Shown here: positions 23,312 through 31,255 of the stretch, one piece after another
How positions within the stretch are numbered: position 1 is the first letter of the stretch
Layout: each line of letters begins with the position of its first letter
The notes under the pieces: generated by a model
Told to the model about the DNA's origin: nothing
The model's input: only the letters and a program-made list of their open reading frames with translations
Database searches by the model: none
Position numbers and translations under genes: made by a program
Assembly: GCF_009827495.1 (NCBI RefSeq)
Contig: NZ_WTZA01000001.1
Span: forward strand, 1,431,001 to 1,495,000
Direction: 5' to 3'
DNA length: 64,000 bases
Source of the DNA: Tsuneonella aeria
GTDB taxonomy: Bacteria > Pseudomonadota > Alphaproteobacteria > Sphingomonadales > Sphingomonadaceae

Positions 23312-24487
23312 TCAGCGGGCGACGTCGGTCAGGGCGGCGATGAATCGCTCGATATTGTCGGCGGTGAGGCCGGCCACGTTGATGCGGCCCGACCCGGCCA
23401 TGTAGATGGCATGATCGTCACGCAGCATCGCGATCTGCTCACGCGAGAGGGGCAGCATGGAGAACAGGCCGTTCTGCGCCGCGAGCGGGGTAAGGTCGAT
23501 CGTTCCGGCGAGCCCCTGCTCGGCCAGCCGGTCCCGCACCTGGCGCATCCGCGCGCGCATCACGCCAAGTTCGTCCTGCCACTGGGCAGCGAGTTCGGCA
23601 TCGTCCAGCACCAGCCGCACCGCCGCGGCGCCGTGGTCGGGCGGCATGGACCAGTTCGCCCGCGCCAGCGCGGCCGCGTTCGACAGGATCGCCGGCAGTT
23701 GGCCGCCGTCCCGCGCCATGACGTAGAACGCGCCGACCCGGTCGCGATAGAGGCCGAAGTTCTTGTCGCAACTGTACGCCACCAGCGCTTCCGGGACGGC
23801 CGCCAGCACGGTGCGCAGGCCGACCGCGTCTGCCTCCATGCCGTGACCCAGGCCCTGGTATGCGACGTCGATGATCGGCAGCACCGCGCCGTCCGCCAGC
23901 GCAGCGGCGATCGCGTCCCACTGTTCGGGCGTGTAGTCGATGCCGGTGGGGTTGTGGCAGCAGCCATGGAGCAGCACGGCCTCGCCCGGCCCGGCGCCGC
24001 GGATCGCCTGGAGCACGGCGTCCACGTTCGCGGTGCCATCGGCGCGCGCGTGTTCGAACGGGACGGGCTCCACCTCGAGGTCCGCCAGGATCTGCGCGTG
24101 GTTCGGCCAGCTCGGCGTGCCCATGTGCACGCGGGTGACGCCCGCCGCCTTGGCGAGCGCCGCAGCCAGGCGCACGGCACCCGTGCCGCCGGGCGTCTGC
24201 ATGCCTTCGATCCGCCCGCCCATGGTGGGGTCCGTGCCGAAGATGTGCGGCATCAGGGCGTGGACGAACCCCATGTCGCCTTCGGGCCCGAGGTAGGATT
24301 TGGAAACCTGCGTCTCCACCAATCGCCGCTCGGCCGCCTTGATCGCGGCAAACACGGGCGTGTCGCCCTGCGCGGTGCGATAGACGCCCACGCCAAGATC
24401 GATCTTGTCGCTACGCGGATCGGCGGCGTGAAGCTTTATCAGCGCGAGCAGCGCATCGGGGGCGGCAGGGTCCAGGTTCTCGAGCAT
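23312..24487 (-). CDS. Aromatic/aspartate aminotransferase, class I
   Basis: 391 residues from the ATG at 24487; a GTG three codons earlier is less likely. Class I PLP enzyme of the AspC/TyrB group: KIDLGVGVYRTAQGDTPVFAAI, SYLGPEGDMGF, GGTGAVRLAAAL, HGCCHNPTGIDYTPEQWDAI, DVAYQGLGHG and the PLP Lys in SCDKNFGLYRDRVGAFYVM. It interconverts 2-oxoglutarate/glutamate with aromatic amino acids or aspartate; sequence alone does not fix the preference. The end (GRINVAGLTADNIERFIAAL) is canonical. Confidence 0.92.
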   Translation of the reverse strand: MLENLDPAAPDALLALIKLHAADPRSDKIDLGVGVYRTAQGDTPVFAAIKAAERRLVETQVSKSYLGPEGDMGFVHALMPHIFGTDPTMGGRIEGMQTPGGTGAVRLAAALAKAAGVTRVHMGTPSWPNHAQILADLEVEPVPFEHARADGTANVDAVLQAIRGAGPGEAVLLHGCCHNPTGIDYTPEQWDAIAAALADGAVLPIIDVAYQGLGHGMEADAVGLRTVLAAVPEALVAYSCDKNFGLYRDRVGAFYVMARDGGQLPAILSNAAALARANWSMPPDHGAAAVRLVLDDAELAAQWQDELGVMRARMRQVRDRLAEQGLAGTIDLTPLAAQNGLFSMLPLSREQIAMLRDDHAIYMAGSGRINVAGLTADNIERFIAALTDVAR

Positions 24488-24572
24488 GAGGGCCACTTAC
24501 CGCACGCACCAAGGGCCGCAACAGGATTTCCCGTCGCGGCCCCGGCAGGATTTCGGAACGAGCGGGGCGCCG

Positions 24573-25346
24573 TCAGAAAGGCAGCCAGCGCTGCTCCTTG
24601 GAAAACTTCATGTAACCGGCGTTGATCCCCAGCCGGAGGCCGGCCCCCACGCGGATCGGGATCAGCACGACATCGCCCTTGCGCATGTACGACGCGTTGA
24701 GGCCGCCGATGGCGTAGGCCGCGCCTTCGCCCGAAGGATAGCGCTCGAACAGCTCTTCGGTGTCGTAGAGATTGTAAACCAGCACGAACGTGTTGCCCGC
24801 GTTGGCGCCGGCGTCGAAGCCGATCGACGGCCCGGTCCAGTAGACCGGCTTCTGGCCTTCGACCTTGTGATAGAGCGTGCCCGATCCGTAACGCGCGCCC
24901 ACGATGAACGCGCCGCTCGCCTCGCGCCCCACGATATAGCCGTTGGGTTCGCCCTGCTTCGCCAGCAGATCCTCGATCATGCGTGCAAGCCCTTCGGCAC
25001 CCTTGCCGAAGACGCCCTCGGCTGCGCCGATCAGGTCGTCCTTCTTGTAGGTGTCGCCCTGCGCCGCTGCCACCGCGGGATCTCCCGCAGCCTGCGTCGC
25101 CGCGACCGATGGTTCCGGGCTCGTCACCACCGGATCGGCCCATTCGGCAGCCACTTCACCGGTCGCCGCGGTCGGCGCAGGTGCGGCATTGTATGCCGGC
25201 TGCTGCGCGGGTTGCGCCAGGTCGGCGTCGATACCCGCGTTGGGATCGACCGTTTCGATCTGCGCGAGAGCCGGTGAAGCCGCCAGCGCGGCGGCCCCGA
25301 GCGCAGCAATCCATCCGCGACGCACGAGGCGGTTGAGCATGACCAT
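24573..25346 (-). CDS. DUF1134 (EipA-type) envelope protein
   Basis: 257 residues, ATG with GGAGGG just upstream. Signal peptide (RGWIAALGAAALAASPALAQ), an Ala/Pro-rich linker to about residue 95, then the DUF1134 domain: DLIGAAEGVFGKGAEGLARMIEDLLAKQGEPNGYIVGREASGAFIVGARYG, GPSIGFDAGANAGNTFVLVYNL, INAGYMKFSKEQRWLPF. In Brucella this family (EipA) supports envelope integrity; the role here is inferred from family membership. Confidence 0.87.
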   Translation of the reverse strand: MVMLNRLVRRGWIAALGAAALAASPALAQIETVDPNAGIDADLAQPAQQPAYNAAPAPTAATGEVAAEWADPVVTSPEPSVAATQAAGDPAVAAAQGDTYKKDDLIGAAEGVFGKGAEGLARMIEDLLAKQGEPNGYIVGREASGAFIVGARYGSGTLYHKVEGQKPVYWTGPSIGFDAGANAGNTFVLVYNLYDTEELFERYPSGEGAAYAIGGLNASYMRKGDVVLIPIRVGAGLRLGINAGYMKFSKEQRWLPF

Positions 25347-25530
25347 TGTTCCCTCCATCCCCAACGCCGGGAATTCCACCACCCAAGAGACGCCCGCCGC
25401 GCTGAAGCGGCAATGAATGCGCGCCGAATGGAATCCTGTTTGCGGTGAACCGAGTCTTTTCACGGCCGCCGTCGACCCCCTTGCCGCCCCCACACCCCGC
25501 CGCTATAGGCCCCGCTCGCCGCTGCGATCC

Positions 25531-25623
25531 GGAGACGTGGGTGAGTGGCTGAAACCAACGGTTTGCTAAACCGTCGTACTGGTAAATCCGGTACCGAGGG
25601 TTCGAATCCCTCCGTCTCCGCCA
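25531..25623 (+). tRNA. tRNA-Ser(GCT)
   Basis: Acceptor GGAGACG pairs with CGTCTCC; the anticodon loop TTGCTAA gives GCT at 25565-25567. It has a long variable arm (GTACTGGTAAATCCGGTAC), as in serine tRNAs, a T-loop TTCGAAT, and encoded CCA. Its 3' end is the insertion point of the islands that follow. Confidence 0.97.
25602..25623 (+). repeat. Attachment copy 1: 3' end of tRNA-Ser(GCT)
   Basis: The last 22 bases of the tRNA recur exactly at 49474-49495. A 16-bp block, 25610-25625, recurs at 40162-40177. All copies point the same way, as expected for tRNA-targeted integration that restores the gene. Confidence 0.85.
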
Positions 25624-25665
25624 CTTTCCTCTGAAACAATTGTGTTTTTACGAATAAGGACGCGT

Positions 25666-25690
25666 CGTTCCCATAACCGCTCCCCGATAA
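25666..25690. repeat. Left-end arm-like repeat of element 1
   Basis: A 25-base block beginning CGTTCCCATAACC that recurs at 40009-40033 with one mismatch. It lies 41 bases inside the tRNA attachment copy. Probably an integrase arm-type binding site. Confidence 0.65.
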
Positions 25691-25760
25691 GCCGCTCGCT
25701 TTGTTGTGTTTGGATTGAGGCTGGCGCATTCTTGCCAGCAACGCGCGGAAGGGGGCTTCG

Positions 25761-26201
25761 ATGTCATTTTTGAAACGGTTGTTTGGCGTGAAGCCGGACA
25801 GACGCAGCGCCAAACAAACTGGATTTTTCTGGCAGCGTGCCGAGCTACCGGCGCTGGCGGCCGGACGGGGTTTCAACCAGGACGTTGTTGGCGAGTCGTT
25901 CCACAAGGCGATATTGAAGCGCATTACAGGCGGCTCAACCCGTTTCGGTGTGACAGTTGATAAGACGGCTGAATTAGTGATCGGGGCTTTCGAAGGATCG
26001 CCTGCCCTTTTCGTTTTCATCGAGGGCCAGCGCGTCGGTTCTATTTCGCGGCTGGAATCTGGCGAGTTAATGGCCGAATTGTTAGCGGTTGCGCCGAACG
26101 GACATGCCACATCGAAAGCGAACGTGGGCGCAGGATATGAAGGCGCGGACTATTGCGTTCGCCTGAGCCTTGCTCGGCCACTCAGGGTTCGTAGCGCCTA
26201 A
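25761..26201 (+). CDS. Small HIRAN-like domain protein
   Basis: 146 residues, with a clear AAGGGGG ribosome site. Residues about 40-100 read FNQDVVGESFHKAILKRI...AELVIGAFEG...ALFVFIEGQRVGSISRLES. This resembles the HIRAN-like pattern (VVGESxY...AVxVxIxGxxVGYLSR) of small proteins that bind DNA ends or occur with repair enzymes. Similarity is by eye. It is the first gene in the island, facing away from the tRNA, and opposite to the SRAP gene next door. Confidence 0.5.
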   Translation: MSFLKRLFGVKPDRRSAKQTGFFWQRAELPALAAGRGFNQDVVGESFHKAILKRITGGSTRFGVTVDKTAELVIGAFEGSPALFVFIEGQRVGSISRLESGELMAELLAVAPNGHATSKANVGAGYEGADYCVRLSLARPLRVRSA

Positions 26202-26265
26202 CGAATCCTGCTCATTTCATTCCCTTGGCGCAGCGCACCGCCGCCACCGCGATGCGCGCCGGTCC

Positions 26266-26868
26266 CTAGCGCGCGCTCCATTTCTGCGTCGTCCGGTCTA
26301 ACATAACGGCCCCTTCAAACGGCACACATAGAGCCTTGGCGTCCGCGACTGTCCCGCGCAGCCACGCCTCATAATCACGCTCTGCCAGCAAAACTGGCAT
26401 CCGGTCATGGCATTCCGCCGCAGCTCCGCAGCTGTCAGTCATTACCATCGAATAGACTTCGCCCCATTCTTCGCTCGCGCGCCAGATACCAGCAGCGGCA
26501 AACACTTCGCGGTCGGGCAATCGCAACCAGGTTCGCGTCATTGCGCCTTTCGGCCCCTCCGCTTCCGCCCAGCCGGTCATGGGGATGAGACAGCGCCGCT
26601 CCTCAAAACTATAGCGCCACATGTAGCTGCCAAGCTTGTCGCTGCGCGCATTGTTTACCGGGCGAGGTTTCAGCAACTGCCCTTTCGCTCCCTTCATCGC
26701 CAGCGGGAAACCCCAAGTCATCCGCCGCAGGTCGCCTTGCGCCACAACCGCGCCCGGATAGCCGGGATAAACCTCTTCCCCCAAGTTCGCGCCTGTCATT
26801 GCATTCTGCACGCCGAACAGCCGCGCGACCTCCGCCGTGGCCTTGGTCATGCGATAGAGATTGCACAT
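26266..26868 (-). CDS. SRAP-family (YedK/HMCES-like) abasic-site protein
   Basis: 200 residues starting Met-Cys, so C2 is exposed after Met removal, as required. The active-site set is present: C2, N73 (PVNNARSD), E102 (GWAEAEG) and H154 (CHDRMPVLL). The family forms a thiazolidine crosslink with abasic sites in single-stranded DNA. The usual YEW around the Glu is AEA here, a divergence more common in mobile-element copies. On an element with its own primase it could protect ssDNA intermediates; that is inference. Confidence 0.88.
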   Translation of the reverse strand: MCNLYRMTKATAEVARLFGVQNAMTGANLGEEVYPGYPGAVVAQGDLRRMTWGFPLAMKGAKGQLLKPRPVNNARSDKLGSYMWRYSFEERRCLIPMTGWAEAEGPKGAMTRTWLRLPDREVFAAAGIWRASEEWGEVYSMVMTDSCGAAAECHDRMPVLLAERDYEAWLRGTVADAKALCVPFEGAVMLDRTTQKWSAR

Positions 26869-26906
26869 TGTTGCCTACTCTCTTCTCCGACTCGTTTGTT
26901 CTCGCC

Positions 26907-27158
26907 ATGTTCCAGCGAATGGCCGATTACACCAGCCCCAAGCCCATCGATCCAATCTGGTATCAGCCGCATGCCTTTCTGCGAGTCCAATGCGGTTGCG
27001 GGCGAAACGAAACGTATGAGCTTAGCGAGTTTGCGGATTATCACCGCGTGGACCGGCGCACAAAGCTCTATCGGCTGATCGCCCGGCTGCGGTGCGAGAC
27101 GTGCGGGGCGCGCCCAGAAGCGGAGGTTACACGCTGGCGAAACGGAAACCGGCGTTAA
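26907..27158 (+). CDS. Small zinc-ribbon-like protein
   Basis: 83 residues (MFQRMADYTSPKPIDPIWYQ...). Two Cys pairs, QCGCGRNET and RCETCGARPEA, are about 45 residues apart and could bind zinc. The rest is basic and rich in Arg. No family recognised. It faces opposite to the SRAP gene, sharing the 38-base space upstream of both. Confidence 0.5.
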   Translation: MFQRMADYTSPKPIDPIWYQPHAFLRVQCGCGRNETYELSEFADYHRVDRRTKLYRLIARLRCETCGARPEAEVTRWRNGNRR

Positions 27159-27197
27159 TCCTCGTTCTTGGAAGCTGCATGGGTCTGGCTGCGCGCC

Positions 27198-27467
27198 TTA
27201 ATTCAGCTCATGTCGCACCAGCCGCGCAATCTCTCTTAGGTATCGCGCCGCCGCCATGGTTTCGGCGGATCGCCCGCCATGCTTCCAGGCGTTGCGATTG
27301 CCTTTAGGTGCGCCGGGGTTCGTCCCGCCGTGCATTCGGCACCGCTTCCGCCCTTTCACCGCCGGGGATTGGCATTCCGCTCCCGAACGGGTCCGCGCCA
27401 AGCAACGCGGGGCCGATCCTAGGCGCGCCGTTTGTGGTTGCTTGGGATTGATCGTCGGCTTTTCCAT
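27198..27467 (-). CDS. Small island protein with HGG...GAPKGNRNAxKHG motif
   Basis: 89 residues; the ATG follows GGGGGGAAG, a strong ribosome site. Contains CLARTRSGAECQSPAVKGRKRCRMHGGTNPGAPKGNRNAWKHGG: a Cys pair and the basic Gly/Asn/His motif seen in many small proteins of alphaproteobacterial islands and prophages. Function unknown; nucleic acid binding is plausible. It overlaps the next upstream gene by 164 bases in another frame. Confidence 0.65.
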   Translation of the reverse strand: MEKPTINPKQPQTARLGSAPRCLARTRSGAECQSPAVKGRKRCRMHGGTNPGAPKGNRNAWKHGGRSAETMAAARYLREIARLVRHELN

Positions 27468-28185
27468 TTTGCTTCCCCCCGTTATGGACATTCTCGGCAA
27501 TGACGGCCTGCCCGCCCCGATTATCGACGTGGATATGCTTCACGATCTGTTCCCCGCCCCGGCGCATCCGGGCCAGCGTTTCCATTTGCCGCTGAGAGGT
27601 TCCCAGCAGTTTCGTCGCCAGGTTCCCGAAAGTCTGAGCGTGCGGCACCCATTCCGCCGATCCTAGTTGGCTCAGCGCGCGGATCGCCGCGTCATGGGTG
27701 CAATACATCTGCACCAGCAACAAAGCCTCCGCCTGATCCTGAGGCTTCATGTTCTCGATGAATGAAAGCGCCGCGTTATAGCGGCCCTCATTGTCAGCGC
27801 CGACTGAGCCGAGATAGCGCAGCAGTTCTTGGGCGCGCGCGTTTATCGGATCGATCGAGCTGGCAGCGAAGGTGTCATGCAGCTTGAGGCTGGCCAGTAG
27901 TTCGCTCTTGCCGTGCGGGGCGATGCTCCAGCCTCCGTCCGGTTTGCGCGTCATCTTAACCTTTGCAGGGTCTCCACGCTTGCGAAAGGCGCGGACGAGG
28001 CGAGTTAGTTCCTCTTGCTCAGTTTCGCTCAGATCATCCCAGCCGGGCACGTTGCGCGCCAGAGAGCGCATGGCTTTGTCCGGATCGTCCGTGCCCGGAT
28101 CGGGAAGGTCGATCGTTTTGCTAGGCGTGTTTGCCTTGGATTTTGCAACCGGTTGCTTCCGTTTCGCCTTGTTCGTCGCGCCCAT
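27304..28185 (-). CDS. Conserved island protein of unknown function
   Basis: 293 residues from an ATG with GGAGG-like purines upstream. Basic Lys-rich N-terminus, then helical sequence: NARAQELLRYLGSVGADNEGRYNAALSFIENMKPQDQAEALLLVQMYCTHDAAIRALSQLG, FGNLATKLLGTSQRQMETLARMRRGGEQIVKHIHV. I recall this pattern from sphingomonad and rhizobial islands, often paired with the HGG protein, but no function is known. The C-terminal 55 codons share DNA with that smaller gene in another frame. Confidence 0.7.
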   Translation of the reverse strand: MGATNKAKRKQPVAKSKANTPSKTIDLPDPGTDDPDKAMRSLARNVPGWDDLSETEQEELTRLVRAFRKRGDPAKVKMTRKPDGGWSIAPHGKSELLASLKLHDTFAASSIDPINARAQELLRYLGSVGADNEGRYNAALSFIENMKPQDQAEALLLVQMYCTHDAAIRALSQLGSAEWVPHAQTFGNLATKLLGTSQRQMETLARMRRGGEQIVKHIHVDNRGGQAVIAENVHNGGKQNGKADDQSQATTNGAPRIGPALLGADPFGSGMPIPGGERAEAVPNARRDEPRRT

Positions 28186-28281
28186 TTTCCCGCACCTCCA
28201 AAATCGATCCTCAGTCGCCTTCACCCGCACCACACCACCACCTCACCCCTATAAATAGGGGTGGTGGTGTGGGCAGGTTCT

Positions 28282-29559
28282 TCACGGATCAGCGCCCGCA
28301 CCTTCCGCACTTTCCGCACCACACGTTGCAAGGTGCGGACGGCTGCCAATCTCGCTGGGGTCAACCGGCTTGCCGACGATCACAAAAGGCACGTCCCTGC
28401 CGTTGAGCGTCCGGTGCTCGACCGCGAGCGCGCCGTTCTTTCGCCACGTGCGCAGGATCGCCTTGATGCGCCCTCGATCGGTATCGGCGGACAGGCCCGC
28501 CACTCTGGCGACAAGATGGCCGACCCAGTCCTTGGCCTGCACGCTTTCGCGCCAGTCGCCCGTCGGCAGCCCCTGCTGGACCATGTAGAGGTGCCATGTA
28601 GTCAAGCCGTGGAACACGTCCGGCTTTTCCCAGAGCGTCGCCACGCCGACAAAATCGGACGGCTCCAGCCCATCACCATTGTCGAGGCTCTGGCTTTCGA
28701 GCTTGATCCACGTGGCAGCATCGGGCGGTGCGCGGTTGGCTTTGCCGGTGTCGATCCGCACCAGCGAGCGCCGTTCCTGAGGATTGACTATGCCCAGTTC
28801 CTCGGCTTCCTTGTCGCCCATGGGATTGATCGGAAGCACGACGCGGGCGGCATCGCGCAAGGCAACCGCGCCGCGCCCGTCCTCAGCCGTCACCTCGCGC
28901 CCGCCGAGCTTGCGCGTGTGGTGCACCAGGACGATCGCAGAGCCGGTTTCCTGAGCCAGCCGCTTCCACCGCTTCGTGATGGCGTCGATCGCCTCGTTCG
29001 AGCTTTCCCGCACCGCATGGCTCGACACGAACGGATCGACGATCACGGTTGCGATGCCGCGTTCGCGGATCGTCGCGGCGAGCTGGGCGAAGACTTCCTC
29101 CGCCAGCGTGAAGCCGTCCCGATCCTCGCTTGCCGTGCAGAGCGGCTGAACTAGGCCGCTGTCGAGGTGCAGCCGGTCCCCGCAATCGGCTGGCCCGATG
29201 CCATGATAGGCGCAGGCGGCGGACAGTTGACGGTTCAGTTCGTCGGGGCCGTCCTCAAGGTTGAAGATCCAAACCGCTTGCGGCCCGCGATGGATCGGCT
29301 TGCCCAAGAGAGGCTGCCCGCTGGCGAGACTTAGCGCGATCGTGTTGCCGATCGTGCTCTTGCCGGTGCCCCCCGGCGCGATGATCGCCGTCACCTCTCC
29401 TCGCAAGAGCCAGTGCCCCATGAGCCATTGCCGCCGTGGTAGCGAGGCAGGGTCCGGGAAGCGGAACGGAGTGGCGCGCAGGGCAGAGTGCCCGGCGATA
29501 CGTGCCGCCGCTTCATCCGGCTGGAGTGCGGCAAGATCGAGGGGTTCGGGGTTCAACAT
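28282..29559 (-). CDS. RepA-like AAA ATPase (replicative helicase type)
   Basis: 425 residues. Walker A APGGTGKST at residues 61-69, AVWIFNLEDGPDELNRQL, Walker B-like TVIVDPFVSSH, and SAIVLVHHTRKLGG are the features of the AAA_25/RepA hexameric helicase family. The C-terminal third looks like a winged-helix region (GRIKAILRTWRKNGALAVEH). With the overlapping primase gene it probably forms the replication unit of the element. It overlaps the primase end by 7 bases. Confidence 0.85.
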   Translation of the reverse strand: MLNPEPLDLAALQPDEAAARIAGHSALRATPFRFPDPASLPRRQWLMGHWLLRGEVTAIIAPGGTGKSTIGNTIALSLASGQPLLGKPIHRGPQAVWIFNLEDGPDELNRQLSAACAYHGIGPADCGDRLHLDSGLVQPLCTASEDRDGFTLAEEVFAQLAATIRERGIATVIVDPFVSSHAVRESSNEAIDAITKRWKRLAQETGSAIVLVHHTRKLGGREVTAEDGRGAVALRDAARVVLPINPMGDKEAEELGIVNPQERRSLVRIDTGKANRAPPDAATWIKLESQSLDNGDGLEPSDFVGVATLWEKPDVFHGLTTWHLYMVQQGLPTGDWRESVQAKDWVGHLVARVAGLSADTDRGRIKAILRTWRKNGALAVEHRTLNGRDVPFVIVGKPVDPSEIGSRPHLATCGAESAEGAGADP

Positions 29560-30485
29560 TTCTCAACACCCCGCGCCGCTTCGACGCGCGCTGCCACGTG
29601 CTCGCGCGGAATGTCCGCAAAATCGGCTCCTGAGTCCCCTGAGCGGCCTTCGGCCCTTGTGGGCACCGCCACATAGCCGCCAACCGCCTGAGCGGCCTTC
29701 CTAGCCGCCTCCAGCCCCAAGTTGGTGGGCAGGTGGCAATCGTCGTCCGCTGCGATCACAATCTCGCGCGTCGGGAAGAGCTTCCGCATGGACCGCGCGA
29801 CCGGCTCTAAATTGCGGGCCGACATCGCGGCGGCAACGCCGTAGCCGGTTGCGGAATGGATCGCCGCCACGGTGGCGAAGCCTTCCCCGATCACCAGCGG
29901 CCCTGCCGATGGCCTGCCGTCGCTCAGGTGGACGCCATGGGGCCAGAACAGCCCAGCCGTGCGAGCATCCTTGCCGAATAGCTTGAATCCATCGGGCCGG
30001 ATGCGCTGAACGTTCCACAGGCGAAAGCCGGGATCGACCATCGGCACCAGCAACTCGCGCCCGGCCTGCCGCACTCCGAACGGCTCCAGTGCCTTGGCGA
30101 CAAGATAGGGGTGCGCGGGATCGGCCCGGCTGGCGTTGCGCCATAGGTCCGCCGCTACGCGCGCCGCCGTTTCCTCGGCTGCCAGCCGCGCGCGCTTGCG
30201 GGCCAACTCAGATTGCCGGATCGATCGTCGCTCCGCCGCTGTCAGCTCGCGCGCGCCCGCGCGAGATTGTCCGAGAAACCCGTCCGCGCGCAGCATGGCC
30301 TTGACCGCCAGCGCATCGGCCTGTGTGCCGTTGTAGCAGGCGACAAGGCAACCATCCGGCGCAAGCGCGCTGGCCTTGATCGCAGTCCCCCGATCACGGC
30401 TGGAATGCCCCGGCGTCGGGATCAACGCGTTGCCCTTGCACACCTTGCCGCCGTAGTGCCGCGCTATCGCGTCAACGTCGATCAC
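29553..30485 (-). CDS. Toprim-domain primase
   Basis: 310 residues. The N-terminus (MIDVDAIARHYGGKVCKGNALIPTPGHSSRDRGTAI) resembles primase zinc-finger-less variants. The toprim domain shows PLVIGEGFATVAAIHSATGYGVAAAMSARNL and EIVIAADDDCH, with the catalytic Glu and the Asp-x-Asp. It would make primers on single-stranded element DNA. Adjacent to the RepA-like helicase, both reading leftward. Confidence 0.85.
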   Translation of the reverse strand: MIDVDAIARHYGGKVCKGNALIPTPGHSSRDRGTAIKASALAPDGCLVACYNGTQADALAVKAMLRADGFLGQSRAGARELTAAERRSIRQSELARKRARLAAEETAARVAADLWRNASRADPAHPYLVAKALEPFGVRQAGRELLVPMVDPGFRLWNVQRIRPDGFKLFGKDARTAGLFWPHGVHLSDGRPSAGPLVIGEGFATVAAIHSATGYGVAAAMSARNLEPVARSMRKLFPTREIVIAADDDCHLPTNLGLEAARKAAQAVGGYVAVPTRAEGRSGDSGADFADIPREHVAARVEAARGVEKC

Positions 30486-30793
30486 AGGGCGGCCCTCCCC
30501 TTGTCGGTCAGCCTGAGCACGGACGCGCTCTTGCCGCTGGGATTGCGCCGCCGCGCGCCGGTCGGTTCGACCAGGCCCATGGCCCGCAACTCGGAAAAGC
30601 GCGGCTGGAGCGATTCACGGGTCACACCGGAAGCCGCGACAGCCTCTAGCGGCGTGGCCTCCCCCAGCCGGGCAAGCGTCCGCATGGCGAGGCGGCGAAG
30701 GCGCGAGACACTGGGAGCGATCGAGCCGGCAGCAGCTTGGCTTGTGCCGTCCGCGCCCTTCGCGCCGGGTTCATCGGGAGAGCAGTCAGACAT
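30482..30793 (-). CDS. Winged-helix-like DNA-binding protein
   Basis: 103 residues from ATG (MSDCSPDEPGAKG). The second half, LRRLAMRTLARLGEATPLEAVAASGVTRESLQPRFSELRAMGLVEPTG...GKSASVLRLTDKGRAAL, has the helix-turn-helix plus wing layout of a small regulator. Its stop overlaps the primase ATG (ATGA), so it is part of the same transcript and may regulate replication. Confidence 0.65.
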   Translation of the reverse strand: MSDCSPDEPGAKGADGTSQAAAGSIAPSVSRLRRLAMRTLARLGEATPLEAVAASGVTRESLQPRFSELRAMGLVEPTGARRRNPSGKSASVLRLTDKGRAAL

Positions 30794-30971
30794 TGCCCAC
30801 GCCTCCCTCTGCCAGCCGCGCCAGAAACCGCTCGCCAAGATGGAGCGCGATCAGCTCGGGGATTGCTTGCGGGGGTGAAGCGGGAGGGGTAAGGGGATCA
30901 CGGAACCAGCCGCCACAGCTATTCCGCGATGCCCGCGCCTCACCCGCGCGGGTTTCGCTTATCTGGGGCAC
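30786..30971 (-). CDS. Small hypothetical protein in the replication operon
   Basis: 61 residues from a GTG three bases after the AlpA-like stop, overlapping the next gene by 8 bases. The sequence (MPQISETRAGEARASRNSCG...PELIALHLGERFLARLAEGG) shows no domain. It is kept because of the tight operon fit, but it could be non-coding. Confidence 0.4.
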   Translation of the reverse strand: MPQISETRAGEARASRNSCGGWFRDPLTPPASPPQAIPELIALHLGERFLARLAEGGVGNV

Positions 30972-30974
30972 GGC

Positions 30975-31163
30975 TCATGCCTCCCCGGCGATCAACGCAT
31001 GCAGGCTATCCGCCGGAATGACGGTGCGCCCGCCAATGCGGACGGCCCTCAGGCGATTTGCGGCTATGTGCGCGTAGAGCGTCGTCCGCCCCAGACTGGA
31101 CGCCTTGCAGGCTTCCTTGATGGAATAGGCGATCTTGGGAGGATCGTTGGTGTCGGTCTGCAT
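30975..31163 (-). CDS. AlpA/excisionase-like helix-turn-helix protein
   Basis: 62 residues. IAYSIKEACKASSLGRTTLYAHIAANRLRAVRIGGRTVIPADSLHALIAG is a MerR-type helix-turn-helix as in AlpA and excisionases, which activate or direct excision of P4-type islands. First gene of the small regulatory/replication run that reads through the primase and ATPase. Confidence 0.75.
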   Translation of the reverse strand: MQTDTNDPPKIAYSIKEACKASSLGRTTLYAHIAANRLRAVRIGGRTVIPADSLHALIAGEA

Positions 31164-31255
31164 CGGTTTTCCTCGTTCGTGAGTGAACGAGGCCAACAAG
31201 CGTCAGCAGAATACCCGCAGCAAATTACCCATGTGCGGCAATGGATGCGCCTTTT

